This document shows, one piece after another, positions 40,001 to 44,106 of a DNA stretch of 64,000 bases. The position numbers and the translations under genes were made by a program. The notes beneath the pieces are model-generated. The model searched no databases. It was not told where the DNA came from and saw only the letters and a list, made by a program, of their open reading frames with translations. Every line of letters begins with the position of its first letter. Position 1 is the first letter of the stretch. The DNA is from Tretioscincus oriximinensis (lineage: Eukaryota; Chordata; Lepidosauria; Squamata; Gymnophthalmidae). The stretch is from positions 184,445 through 248,444 of the forward strand of contig JAJVDF010000584.1 in the NCBI GenBank assembly GCA_022410635.1, given 5' to 3'.

Positions 40001-42604
40001 GGAGGTGGGAGTTGGTTGAAGTTTGGGTCCCTGAAGTACTTGCATGTGTTACAGTAGATAAGCCATTAACATTCATGTCTCCATTCAAACCTGAAGTGAA
40101 AGAAAGAAAAGCAACTATTATATTCAAAACAAATTGTTAGAATACTGATTGCATGGAATATTCTTTCAGCTATTGAGACCTACCCACTTTTCTGAAGGAA
40201 AAAAAGGTGAAGAGAGACACAAGCTCAACAAATCAAGCAACCAATACATGCTAATATATCACCTGAAAAAATATTTAATAGACCATTTCATCTCAATAAC
40301 CCTACAGTATGGATTATTACTTAATTTCTACAGAAAGGAATCCAAGGTTAAGTTTGTAATGATTCAGAGGTCGTTACATGCATTACAAGTGCAAGGCCAT
40401 GCGTATTGGGGCAAAGAACCCAGACTACTCCTACCACCTGATGGGAACCAAGTTTTCTGTGACCAGGCAAGAAAAGGATCTTGGGGTGTTGGTGGACAAT
40501 TCAATGAAAATGTCAACCCAGTGTGCAGCAGCAGCAGCAAAAAAGGCAAATTCCATGTTGGGGATAATTGAAAGGAGACATTTGAGGGGTGATCTAATTG
40601 AAGTATACAAAATCATGCATGGGGTCGACAGGGTGAATAGAGAAAAAAATGTTTTCTCTATCACACAACACAAGGACCAGAGGGCACTCCTTAAAACTGT
40701 TGGGTAGAAAAGTGAGAACAGAGAAAGGAAAGTATTTTTTCACCCAGAGGGTCATCGGCCTGTGGAATTTATTTCCTGAAGAGGTAGTGGTAGCTAACAG
40801 CTTGGATAGTTTCAAGACAGGACTAGACAGGTTTATGAACACTAAGGGTATAAATGGATACTAGGATGGATGTCTGGATGTTGCCTCCGGGATGGAGCAA
40901 CAGGCAGGACTCCTGAAATACCATTTGCAGGGAGTCATAAACAGGAGCATATTTTGCTTTCCTCTGTTCAGACTGCCCAGGTGCATCTGGTGGGCCTCTG
41001 TGTGAGACAGAATGCTGGACTTGATGGGCTGTGGCCTGATTCAGTATGGCTCTTCTTTTGTTCTTATGAGGCTGAAATTCTGAGCAAGTCAGCACTTAAA
41101 GTTGGCACAATACTGTTTCAAGGACTAAATAAAGTATGCCACTGCATAATGCTTTGAAAGGTTTGGAGTAAACAAAATACCCAATTAAAGAAAGTATATT
41201 CATCTAACAATTCATTTAAAATATCCGTTTTCTGCAGATTTTTATTATTCTGTATACATATTTGTGCAACATTGCTTAGACAAGAAATAATATTGAAAGC
41301 GATATACGAATATCCAATGTATGGAAAAGCAAACTTGAACTGCATCTTAAGTCAGATACTCCAGCAGTTTGGGGGGGAAAGGAGGAATCAAAAACCCTAT
41401 CTGGTAAAGTTTTATAAAAACAATGACATAGTCAACATGGACAATATATATATCATGGGAAAGCCCTTCCATTTTTATTGTTTTTTTTCTACCTTCCGAT
41501 ATCTAAAGTTCTCGCAAAAAATGAATTAGTCTTTGGTGAATGTTTATACACCCATTTTGTCTTCTCGAAACTCACTGTTTATAGCCTTATGATTCATCAC
41601 TTGTCATTTGAAAAAAGGTTGTGTTAATTATGCTTGCTTCTATACATGAAGCATTCAATGTAGGGAAATGCTCATCTTTTAATGAACAGCTATAGAAGCA
41701 GAAAACTACAACAGCCCTTAACGCCACCCATGAAAAAAGTAAAATTGCTGCTGGATCACACTATATGAAAGAAGTGAGTTTCTTTGGTAATTCTAGGTTA
41801 GAAGATCTGAAGTCAGAGTTGATAAAAATGAATCGTATCTGATTTCTAACTTTAAACTTAATATAGCATAAATACTATAATATGTTGGAATTTGCTATTT
41901 CACAAATAATAATTGAATCTATTTTTCACGACATGTTTTATTTTCAGGATATTTATTTTAATTTCATTCTCTGTTAATTTCATAATATAAAACTGTGGAA
42001 TGGACTACCACTGGCAAAAGATCTTCCACAGAGGGAGAACAGGGTGCAATGTGGACAAAAGAGTACATGAATTGTTGAAAAATATTCTCAGGTTGCAATC
42101 CCCTAGTATTATCTATTATTATCGTCATGCTGCCCACTTTGAAGTTTTTATCCATCATCAGAAAATACATCATCATCAGAAAATTGTTAAGTAATTTATT
42201 AACGCCTACACAGAACAGGTCTGACGAGTCTGTGAGATTCCAACTTCCATGAGCCCCAACTATCACAGCAGCAGTAAATGAAGATTTTGAGAACTGAGGT
42301 CTACCAACATCTGGAGGGTGCAGGCTTTCCATATCTGCTACAGAAGACTGGGATCAACACTTCAAATATGTAAAAAAAACTGGGAATGTTAATCATAAGA
42401 CCATACATTGTAAATGATATTCATTGTCACTGCTATAACAAAAGTGCAGTATCCCAACCAGTGCTTACTTTTCCCTTGCTGGGGGAAGTTCATGGGAGAG
42501 CCGTTGGTGTAGATGGTGTCCCCTGAGGAAGGCGCGGGTTTCAGTCCTGAGGCAGCAGGCGAGGAGGAAAGGCCAGTGATGCTGAAATGACTATTTGCCT
42601 CCAT
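5015..42604 (-). CDS. BAZ2A: BAZ2A (TIP5), bromodomain adjacent to zinc finger domain 2A, 28 coding exons
   Basis: Large subunit of the nucleolar remodelling complex NoRC. With the ISWI ATPase SNF2H (SMARCA5) it silences rDNA repeats in the nucleus (family knowledge). Join on the minus strand: 42604-42469, 40090-39551, 38410-38246, 35068-34847, 33328-33137, 33042-32982, 32895-32787, 30952-30851, 30482-30272, 28938-28877, 26930-26850, 26745-26497, 22628-22374, 21571-21357, 17339-17265, 17052-16890, 15841-15782, 15604-15460, 14840-14254, 13056-12831, 12593-12438, 12326-12163, 11367-11084, 9758-9626, 9361-9215, 8096-7858, 6828-6685, 5183-5015. All junctions are GT/AG with matching phases; the sum is 5292 nt, 1763 residues plus stop. 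Domain order is TAM, AT-hooks, DDT, AT-hook, PHD, bromodomain. The bromodomain reads as BAZ2A rather than BAZ2B, for example FDNCRTFNEDESEVGKAG, and the N-terminus keeps the BAZ2A words YTNGSPMNFPQQGK. The protein is shorter than human (1905). The start is the first ATG of the exon, with G at -3 if spliced to the exon ending at 52004, and G at +4. Confidence 0.96.
5184..6684 (-). other. BAZ2A intron 27
   Basis: 1.5 kb between the two bromodomain exons. AT-rich with a short (GT)n/(GC) alternating tract near 6243-6257. I see no gene or clear repeat in it. Confidence 0.85.
6685..6828 (-). CDS. BAZ2A: BAZ2A coding exon 27, bromodomain first half
   Basis: 144 nt, about residues 1660-1707. Reads IILMEMESHEAAWPFMEPVN then PRLVPGYRKIIKNPMDFATM. 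Contains the WPF shelf and the ZA loop of the acetyl-lysine binding pocket. Donor GTGAGCAGAG. Confidence 0.97.
7045..7822 (-). mobile_element. LINE 3' end, R4/Dong-like non-LTR retrotransposon fragment
   Basis: A degenerate minus-strand ORF (7219-7758, 179 residues, with N bases) has the C-terminal reverse-transcriptase zinc motif region: ARFNI, CTCDH then HILFQCSLRSKIREKY. The 3' end reads ATGCCAATAAAGGCT and runs into an (ATG)n tail at 7080-7062. 5' truncated. Family assignment is inferred from the tail style and motif; Vingi or another squamate clade is possible. Confidence 0.7.
7062..7080. repeat. (ATC)n microsatellite, LINE tail
   Basis: About six ATC units directly at the 3' end of the LINE fragment, so best read as its simple-repeat tail. 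Confidence 0.85.
7858..8096 (-). CDS. BAZ2A: BAZ2A coding exon 26, linker between PHD and bromodomain
   Basis: 239 nt, about residues 1581-1659. Arg/Lys-rich linker (SPRRGRKRRGGSSG) followed by RYSGEGLSPSKRRRVSTRGQ and ADLTFCE, the start of the bromodomain. Donor GTAGGTACTC. A LINE fragment lies only about 35 bp beyond the donor. Confidence 0.95.
8097..9214 (-). other. BAZ2A intron 26-25 spacer
   Basis: 1.1 kb between the PHD exon and the linker exon. Scattered single N bases. No gene or well-preserved repeat seen. Confidence 0.8.
9215..9361 (-). CDS. BAZ2A: BAZ2A coding exon 25, PHD finger
   Basis: 147 nt, 49 codons, residues 1532-1580, one exon for one PHD finger. All eight C4HC3 zinc ligands are present: TCLVC, LLCDSCDRGCH, LYCH and WFCFLC. 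In BAZ2 proteins this finger reads the unmodified histone H3 N-terminus (family knowledge). Acceptor CCTTTTAG, donor GTATTACC. Confidence 0.97.
9626..9758 (-). CDS. BAZ2A: BAZ2A coding exon 24
   Basis: 133 nt, about residues 1487-1531. Reads TYEITPRMRIWRQTLEKCHS, then AAQVSLCIYQLERSIAWEKS. Matches the region immediately before the PHD finger in human BAZ2A. Donor GTAAGTAAG. Confidence 0.96.
10040..10084. repeat. (ATT)n microsatellite
   Basis: About 15 uninterrupted TTA/ATT units in an intron. Confidence 0.95.
10163..10466 (+). mobile_element. CR1/L2-type LINE 3' end
   Basis: Begins in the end of the reverse-transcriptase reading frame (GAAGAGGTGGTAG...AGCTTTAAGACAG) and ends with the family tail GTGAGACAGAATGCTGGACT ... 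GGGCTCTTCTTATGTTCTTCTG. The same 3' sequence recurs at 24868-25515 (reverse), 31388-32178 (reverse), 40378-41068, 46040-46215 (reverse) and 60781-61694. Confidence 0.8.
10628..10714 (+). mobile_element. Truncated SINE tail
   Basis: Contains TGTGCGCCACTCTATGG, GAGACCTTCAGGAATAG and GCGGGATATAAGTACAAATA, the same 3' tail as the full tRNA-SINE at 45721-45978. Confidence 0.7.
11084..11367 (-). CDS. BAZ2A: BAZ2A coding exon 23
   Basis: 284 nt, about residues 1393-1486. Begins GWTSPDPDSLRDDLKYCEHD and continues with PLDLAVLRLADMERNLERRY and LKEPLWPPHEVVVEKALLS. Closely follows human BAZ2A. Donor GTAAGTTTATT. Confidence 0.96.
11368..12162 (-). other. BAZ2A intron 22
   Basis: 0.8 kb, AT-rich. A possible CR1 3' tail is listed separately; otherwise nothing recognised. 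Confidence 0.8.
11436..11480 (+). mobile_element. CR1 LINE 3' tail fragment
   Basis: GCAGGGGGTTGGACTCAATG then CAGTTCTATGATTTTATTG resembles the CR1 3' end (GGGTTGGACTAGATGA ... TTCTATGATTC). Confidence 0.5.
12163..12326 (-). CDS. BAZ2A: BAZ2A coding exon 22
   Basis: 164 nt, about residues 1338-1392. Reads DPIFQTHPEG at the start and ILQWVEELEQRVLMADLQIR at the end, matching human. The acceptor is directly preceded by a (TTTG)n tract on the minus strand. Donor GTAAGTACC. Confidence 0.96.
12332..12350. repeat. (AAAC)n microsatellite next to exon 22 acceptor
   Basis: Four to five ACAA units directly upstream (minus strand) of the acceptor; on the transcribed strand it forms part of the pyrimidine/GT tract. 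Confidence 0.85.
12438..12593 (-). CDS. BAZ2A: BAZ2A coding exon 21
   Basis: 156 nt, about residues 1286-1337. Reads EMQSGWWWLQDPEELQAVVQ then ALHPRGIREKALHKHLIKHK, a conserved helical block of BAZ2 proteins. Acceptor TGTTGCAG, donor GTAAGAG. Confidence 0.96.
12831..13056 (-). CDS. BAZ2A: BAZ2A coding exon 20, AT-hook
   Basis: 226 nt, residues 1211-1285. The acceptor after a pyrimidine-rich tract (CCATTCCCACAG) was chosen because it keeps phase 0 with exon 19; a closer AG at 12992 would break the frame. Contains an AT-hook RRRGRPPTK at about 1257-1265, then LFKQMEQKYLTQLTAQPIPP as in human. Donor GTAAGAAAA. Confidence 0.93.
13057..14253 (-). other. BAZ2A intron 19
   Basis: 1.2 kb between exon 20 and exon 19. 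Contains a tRNA-derived SINE (listed). The rest shows nothing recognisable. Confidence 0.85.
13501..13800 (+). mobile_element. tRNA-derived SINE
   Basis: Head looks like a tRNA: A-box TAGCTCAGTCACTAAG (from about 13510) and B-box-like GGTTTTGAAGCCC (from about 13552). Body ends GCCACTTTGAGTCCC ... AAGCGGGGTATAAGAGCC, a typical SINE tail. Not a functional tRNA gene. Confidence 0.7.
14254..14840 (-). CDS. BAZ2A: BAZ2A coding exon 19, large disordered exon
   Basis: 587 nt, about residues 1015-1210. Mostly low-complexity Ser/Glu-rich sequence with the conserved core LGQSQHDLTQSAFLSWLSQT and SSVLTPDSSPGKGD. The donor is CAG|GTGCGT at 14253; an ORF continues into the intron but without homology. 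Human has an additional AT-hook (RGRPRK) in the comparable region that I do not see here. Confidence 0.93.
14902..14931. repeat. (CA)n microsatellite
   Basis: Imperfect CA repeats in intron 18 of BAZ2A. Confidence 0.9.
15460..15604 (-). CDS. BAZ2A: BAZ2A coding exon 18, WSD/WHIM-like motif
   Basis: 145 nt, about residues 967-1014. Reads RQTFFRKKLLHASQLLRASS then LGQDRYRRRYWVLPHLGGIF, the conserved D-R-x-x-R-x-Y-W motif of the WHIM region found in ISWI partners. Acceptor CTTGCTGCAG, donor GTATATG. Confidence 0.97.
15782..15841 (-). CDS. BAZ2A: BAZ2A coding exon 17
   Basis: 60 nt, 20 codons, residues 947-966, ending SVPELERQIEKLSK as in human. Acceptor TTCTCCCCAG, donor GTAAATATT. In-frame at both ends. 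Confidence 0.95.
15842..16889 (-). other. BAZ2A intron 16
   Basis: 1 kb. Holds a SINE tail at 16025-16115 and a diverged interspersed fragment at 16145-16215 (CACTCCAGATATTCCTGAAC, TGCAACTCCCAACAG). No gene. Confidence 0.8.
16025..16115 (+). mobile_element. Truncated SINE tail
   Basis: TTGGCTGCCCTAAGACCTTG and GGATGAGATATAAGTG, followed by an A-rich (AAAC)n end. Same tail family as 45721-45978. Confidence 0.6.
16890..17052 (-). CDS. BAZ2A: BAZ2A coding exon 16
   Basis: 163 nt, about residues 892-946. Reads LKIALAKKTGRPESEITSLE, then RRSSRII and an acidic stretch of Glu/Asp. Matches human LKTVLAKRTGRSEVE and RRRSSRIMEE. Donor GTATGGC. Confidence 0.95.
17265..17339 (-). CDS. BAZ2A: BAZ2A coding exon 15
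   Basis: 75 nt, about residues 867-892. Reads EIDKTLENMSNHRRNKWIIE then GKLRR, almost the same as human EIDKTLESMSSYRKNKWIVE. Acceptor CATCTGCAG, donor GTAAATATTG. It lies 4 kb from the preceding exon. Confidence 0.96.
18854..19206. mobile_element. Non-autonomous TIR element (same family as 62921-63117)
   Basis: Left end TAGACTGACCAGATG, right end CATCTGGTTAGCCTA, which are inverted copies with two mismatches. Right-hand interior AACGGGTTCCCCC and the left GGGGCTCAAACTGGGG are related to the palindromic element at 62921. Flanks CCCAACAG and CCCACAGC are near-identical and might be an 8-bp target duplication with one change. No coding capacity. Confidence 0.65.
19690..20088 (+). other. Unrecognised 132-codon ORF inside an intron, opposite strand
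   Basis: Begins MADNEAATETMLSFEKL and ends SSSPVKCS at a TGA. Ser/Glu-rich second half. A pyrimidine-rich stretch ending in CAG lies about 26 bp before the ATG, so an exon or a retroposed fragment is conceivable. I do not recognise the protein. Could simply be a chance ORF. Confidence 0.2.
21357..21571 (-). CDS. BAZ2A: BAZ2A coding exon 14, post-DDT helical region
   Basis: 215 nt, about residues 796-866. Contains LKILGEKLSEISLNRDTVSE, VLRCFLITYGADDTLCDNLH and KKAAVLVFLINELNGSALII, corresponding to the WHIM1-type region after DDT. Donor GTAGGTGATT, ends in phase 2 completing Asn with the next exon. Confidence 0.96.
21572..22373 (-). other. BAZ2A intron 13
   Basis: 0.8 kb, AT-rich, nothing recognised. 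Confidence 0.85.
22374..22628 (-). CDS. BAZ2A: BAZ2A coding exon 13, DDT domain
   Basis: 255 nt, 85 codons, residues 711-795. Encodes the DDT domain (DNA-binding homeobox and different transcription factors), which in this family contacts the ISWI ATPase. Conserved landmarks: LPEFSRIPGLVLPSHSFSDC, VIEFLHNYGKVLGFD, EVPSLSTLQEGL and GDSLGEVLDLLVKLMKAA. Donor GTAGGTC. Confidence 0.97.
23021..23727 (+). mobile_element. 5'-truncated L1-type LINE with perfect target-site duplication
   Basis: Identical 16-bp copies of AGAAAGAACATGATAT at 23021-23036 and 23712-23727 bracket the insert 23037-23711. Inside is the end of a reverse-transcriptase ORF in two frames (TIARGWKDRAKWSLHLWLDY near 23330-23390, analogous to the ORF2 C-terminus), then a 3'UTR ending GACAATGAAAATTATATTAA plus an A-rich tail. 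The ORF is truncated at its 5' end and inactive. Confidence 0.85.
24868..25515 (-). mobile_element. CR1/L2-type LINE fragment
   Basis: Minus-strand ORF 25243-25578 contains VQKRATRMIKRLEHLPYEVR and LRGDLIEMYKI, the C-terminal reverse-transcriptase region of this family. The 3' tail GAGCCCATCTAGTACAGCAT (reverse of the family end) lies at 24920-24940. Truncated and mutated. Confidence 0.85.
26497..26745 (-). CDS. BAZ2A: BAZ2A coding exon 12, Lys/Glu-rich helical linker
   Basis: 249 nt, 83 codons, residues 628-710. The first half is an alternating Lys-Glu-Pro tract, the second half reads RRQEERERQQMILEEMKKPA then EDMCLGDHQ, matching human BAZ2A just before the DDT domain. Likely a charged coiled helix. 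Donor GTGAGTTGG. Confidence 0.95.
26850..26930 (-). CDS. BAZ2A: BAZ2A coding exon 11
   Basis: 81 nt, 27 codons, residues 601-627. Lys-rich (NKQKQEIKPPKSKDIKPKEV) and in phase 0 at both ends, so skipping would keep the frame. Conservation is mainly compositional; assignment rests on splice sites, phase and position. Confidence 0.85.
27038..27150. repeat. Inverted repeat (foldback), arms about 45 bp
   Basis: Left arm GGAAGGGATGCCTTCTACCA (27058-27079 region) and right arm TGGTAGAAGGCATCCCTTCC are reverse complements; pairing extends outward through GATGG/CCATC and GTGTTCT/AGAACAC. Loop about 18 bp. Confidence 0.85.
27150..27485 (+). mobile_element. Interspersed repeat 3' part
   Basis: GAGGGCCTTCTTTGTGGTGG, CTTCCACACTCTGGGACC and GGGTGGATATAAATTCTTAA are the order seen in a common squamate repeat that ends in a GGGCGGGATATAAAT-like tail and A-rich end. 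Class not assigned. The foldback at 27038 may be its 5' part. Confidence 0.5.
27805..27890 (-). mobile_element. SINE-type tail fragment
   Basis: TTATTTATTTAAAACGATTT, CCGTATATCCCGCCCTTC then GGTCTCAGGGCAGG, reverse of a GGGATATAC...AAATAAATAA tail. Confidence 0.5.
28877..28938 (-). CDS. BAZ2A: BAZ2A coding exon 10
   Basis: 62 nt, residues 580-600, VLSDEDKLKMNKIKKKMKQK. Short Lys-rich exon matching human EEDKAKIAKSKKKMRQK. Acceptor TTACATTGCAG, donor GTGGGAGAG. Confidence 0.9.
28939..30271 (-). other. BAZ2A intron 9
   Basis: 1.3 kb, AT-rich. No gene or well-preserved repeat seen. Confidence 0.8.
30272..30482 (-). CDS. BAZ2A: BAZ2A coding exon 9, AT-hooks 1 and 2
   Basis: 211 nt, residues 510-579. 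Carries two AT-hooks that bind the minor groove of AT-rich DNA: GKRGRPRN at about 530-537 and KRGRGRPPK at about 550-558. They are surrounded by Lys-rich sequence. Donor GTAGTAATT. Confidence 0.96.
30851..30952 (-). CDS. BAZ2A: BAZ2A coding exon 8, end of TAM domain
   Basis: 102 nt, 34 codons in phase 0, residues 476-509. Reads YLNRNVVQNVCREHFSFSPR then MPVGDFFEERDTPE, closely matching human BAZ2A. Donor GTGCATATT is a weak match but the reading frame and homology on both sides are continuous. Confidence 0.95.
31388..32178 (-). mobile_element. CR1/L2-type LINE, longest reverse copy
   Basis: Minus-strand ORF 31790-32215 carries YCIQFWSPHLKKDIVELEKV, QKRATRMIKGLEHLPYEVRL and RGDLIEVYKIMRG, the end of the reverse transcriptase. 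The non-coding tail follows down to 31388. Same family as 60781-61694. Confidence 0.88.
32470..32580 (-). mobile_element. CR1-type LINE tail with AATAG microsatellite
   Basis: Plus strand reads (AATAG)n at about 32476-32506, then ACTTTATTGGCCAAGTGTGA, TTGGACACACAAGGAATTTG and TGCATATGCTCTCAGT. On the minus strand this is a LINE 3' end (CCAATAAAGTATTC) running into a TATTC repeat. The link between such LINE ends and AATAG-type microsatellites is known from snake genomes; exact family here is inferred. Confidence 0.75.
32787..32895 (-). CDS. BAZ2A: BAZ2A coding exon 7, TAM/MBD-like domain core
   Basis: 109 nt encoding about residues 439-475. Contains WKREVRIKKGINRWQGETWY followed by YGPCGKRMKQFPEVIK, the MBD-fold signature (R-x-G-x2-x-x-D/W-x-Y-Y-x-P-x-G-K-R). 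Donor GTAAAGC. Confidence 0.96.
32982..33042 (-). CDS. BAZ2A: BAZ2A coding exon 6, start of TAM/MBD-like domain
   Basis: 61 nt encoding residues 419-438, DVPRRRIATVEEVFYPLKHG. This is the first part of the TAM (TTF-IIP5, ARBD, MBD) domain, which in TIP5 binds RNA (promoter-associated RNA) rather than methylated CpG (family knowledge). Donor GTAAGTGCC. Confidence 0.94.
33137..33328 (-). CDS. BAZ2A: BAZ2A coding exon 5 (shortened linker)
   Basis: 192 nt encoding about residues 355-418, a linker rich in Ser, Thr and Lys. Its sequence is poorly conserved, but phase, position and splice sites (acceptor after TTTGTATCCAG, donor GTGAGTAG) fit. The equivalent human stretch is more than twice as long and carries Ser-Pro repeats. 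Confidence 0.88.
33329..34846 (-). other. BAZ2A intron 4
   Basis: 1.5 kb, AT-rich. A small diverged repeat piece (TAGCACCTTAAAAACTAACA) at about 34205-34225 resembles the fragment at 42775-42915. No gene. Confidence 0.8.
34847..35068 (-). CDS. BAZ2A: BAZ2A coding exon 4
   Basis: 222 nt encoding about residues 281-354. Contains SPLEDSPGISSLDCP, FSLLADDPQPDTS and PPVLGESVLQ, all recognisable from mammalian BAZ2A. Donor GTGAGCAA. In human, this point is followed by a long Ser-Pro-Ala-Val repeat region that is not present here. Confidence 0.94.
35069..38245 (-). other. BAZ2A intron 3
   Basis: 3.2 kb, AT-rich. Contains a run of 20 C at 36947-36966. No gene or well-preserved mobile element recognised. 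Confidence 0.8.
36947..36966. repeat. Poly(C) homopolymer, 20 nt
   Basis: Uninterrupted C run, G run on the transcribed strand. Confidence 0.97.
38246..38410 (-). CDS. BAZ2A: BAZ2A coding exon 3
   Basis: 165 nt encoding about residues 226-280. Starts with the ELKICGYNGS motif also found in human BAZ2A (ELKMCGYNGS) and continues as an acidic, Pro-rich linker ending LEPFESLDR. Phase 1 in and phase 1 out, donor GTAAACA. Confidence 0.93.
38411..39550 (-). other. BAZ2A intron 2
   Basis: 1.1 kb, AT-rich, nothing recognised. Confidence 0.8.
39551..40090 (-). CDS. BAZ2A: BAZ2A coding exon 2
   Basis: 540 nt encoding residues 46-225. Low-complexity Ser/Asn/Gly-rich N-terminal region with BAZ2A landmarks such as LNGDMNVNGLSTV, YDYLWNYSQY, QEFWANGT and MGLNFDSAELYDSFPD. 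The acceptor follows a long pyrimidine tract and the donor is GTATAATAG. No known folded domain; this is the disordered N-terminal part of the protein. Confidence 0.95.
40091..42468 (-). other. BAZ2A intron 1 of the coding region
   Basis: 2.4 kb. Carries an internally deleted CR1/L2-type LINE (40378-41068). The rest is AT-rich. Confidence 0.85.
40378..41068 (+). mobile_element. CR1/L2-type LINE with internal deletion
   Basis: Starts in reverse-transcriptase sequence (TGCAAGGCCATGCGTATTGG), then jumps near 40567 from the AKKANSMLGIIE segment straight to RRHLRGDLIEVYKIMHG, skipping about 230 bp that the copy at 60781 keeps. Ends with the family tail GTGAGACAGAATGCTGGACT ... TTCTTATGA. Confidence 0.85.
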
Positions 42605-42606
42605 TT
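42469..42606 (-). CDS. BAZ2A: BAZ2A coding exon 1 (start codon)
   Basis: The acceptor lies just upstream of AA-ATG at 42604. It encodes residues 1-45 and ends in phase 1 at the donor GTAAGCAC. The peptide begins MEANSHFSITGL and ends NFPQQGK, matching the vertebrate BAZ2A N-terminus. Human has an extra Met-Glu before it. Whether a start exists in an upstream exon cannot be seen because of the gap near the promoter, so the 42604 ATG is taken as the start. Confidence 0.93.
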
Positions 42607-42774
42607 CTGGGAAGAAAATGGAATGACATTGCTTAGAAATACTTCAAATACATCACTTTTCATAAAAGTAGTATACATTGTTTCATGTCCCTTTAATATT
42701 TCAATGACAAATATATATATATTTTATTTAGCTCTCCAGAATTATTATAATACTTCCTATATTTCAAATAAATA

Positions 42775-42915
42775 ACTGGGTTAGTCTGCGTCCAGAAAAC
42801 CTAGAGTCTTATAGAGTCCTATAGCATTTTAGAGTCTTATAGCATTTTAGAAACTAACAAGTAAAAAGAAAATGCCAAGAGCTTTCGTAGACAAGCCTCT
42901 ACATCTTTGAACAAT
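42775..42915 (+). mobile_element. Interspersed repeat fragment
   Basis: CTGGGTTAGTCTGCGTCC, TTTAGAAACTAACAAG and AGAGCTTTCGTAGACAAGCC match the order of a common reptile repeat (…GTTAGTCTG…CTTTAAAGACTAACAAG…AGCTTTCGTGGAC…). Contains a local duplication of TTATAGCATTTTAGA. Confidence 0.5.
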
Positions 42916-43867
42916 TAAAGAATGCATACACTTTGGCCTCTTGTTCTCTCTGCTCTATTACAAAGCTTTCTAGATCTGATGTACCACTGTGAGATTGCAA
43001 AGTAATATGTATCATCATTTTGGATGATACAAGCTTCACCAATGGCTTATACACCAGCCTAGCTTGTCATTTTCTCATCCCACAGGAACACAGATGAACT
43101 TTTGCCTCTCCACAGCTCTGGGAAAAAAGCCACCATTTCCTGTTACCGTAATTAACGCACTAAATAGATTCTCTGTTCACAGAAGCTGCACAAAAATAAG
43201 ACAGAGGACATAATCTTTTGGCATAATGCCGAGTTCATTCCCTGAATCCAGGAGGTCAACTATGACTCCCAAACATGGCATTCTTGCCAGAGTTATGCAG
43301 GACCTTTCCCTTTTATTCCTCTGACTTGACATGTAGACTAAAGAAATAATATTCAAAGCAGGCCTGGCCAGCTGCCAAAGATGACACAAAAATGGGTAAA
43401 CGAATGAGACTGGAGTTCTAGCTATAGATTCAGACCAGCTAAGCAGTATCTACCTTCCACATCAGCAGGTCCACCATAATATATGTGTGTGTATTTCTAA
43501 TCAATTGGGTCTGGAACAGACACTGTAAAGCATTAATTTTAACAGCGGTACATCAGAACTTGCTAACTCTGGGCAGAAAGAATGATTATGACAAGATTCT
43601 ACATTGTGAATTCTACTTTTACATACTTAGGTCAGAGCTCTCCAGAAACTAAAATGCCTTGGCAATTGTAGAATTAACGACAGATGGCTTTCTATATGGT
43701 AGGTGTTTAATATTTTGGAAAGAATTGCTTCCATAATACAAGTGAGAGAATCTGGGATGGATAGGGTTGCCACACGTCCCGGTAAACCGGGACAATCACG
43801 GTTTTAGGGACAATTTTATTGTCCCGGCTGGATTTTAAAAAAGAGCTTTAAAATCCCGGGTTGCCGC

Positions 43868-43975
43868 TAAACCCCCCCCCGCCCCCGCTACCCCCTCCGC
43901 TGCTACCCCCCACTGCTGCTGCTGCTACCCCCCTTGCTGCTACCCCCCTGCCGCCGCCGCTACCCCCCCACCGCA
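43868..43975. repeat. GCTACCCCCC-type minisatellite
   Basis: Six or more imperfect units of GCTACCCCCC separated by GCTGCTGCT / GCCGCCGCC. G-rich on the transcribed strand of BAZ2A. Confidence 0.85.
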
Positions 43976-44035
43976 GCTGCGCGCGTGCACATGGACGCTT
44001 GTGAGACAGGCAGGAAAGACGTTCTGCCTGTCTCG

Positions 44036-44106
44036 CTACAAACGTCCGTATGCGCATGCGTACGTGCACGCACATGTACGTATGCGCGCACGCACGTGCA
44101 CGCACC
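44036..44106. repeat. Alternating purine-pyrimidine tract
   Basis: About 60 bp of mostly alternating R-Y such as GTATGCGCATGCGTACGTGC and ACGTATGCGCGCACGCACGT. Confidence 0.85.
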
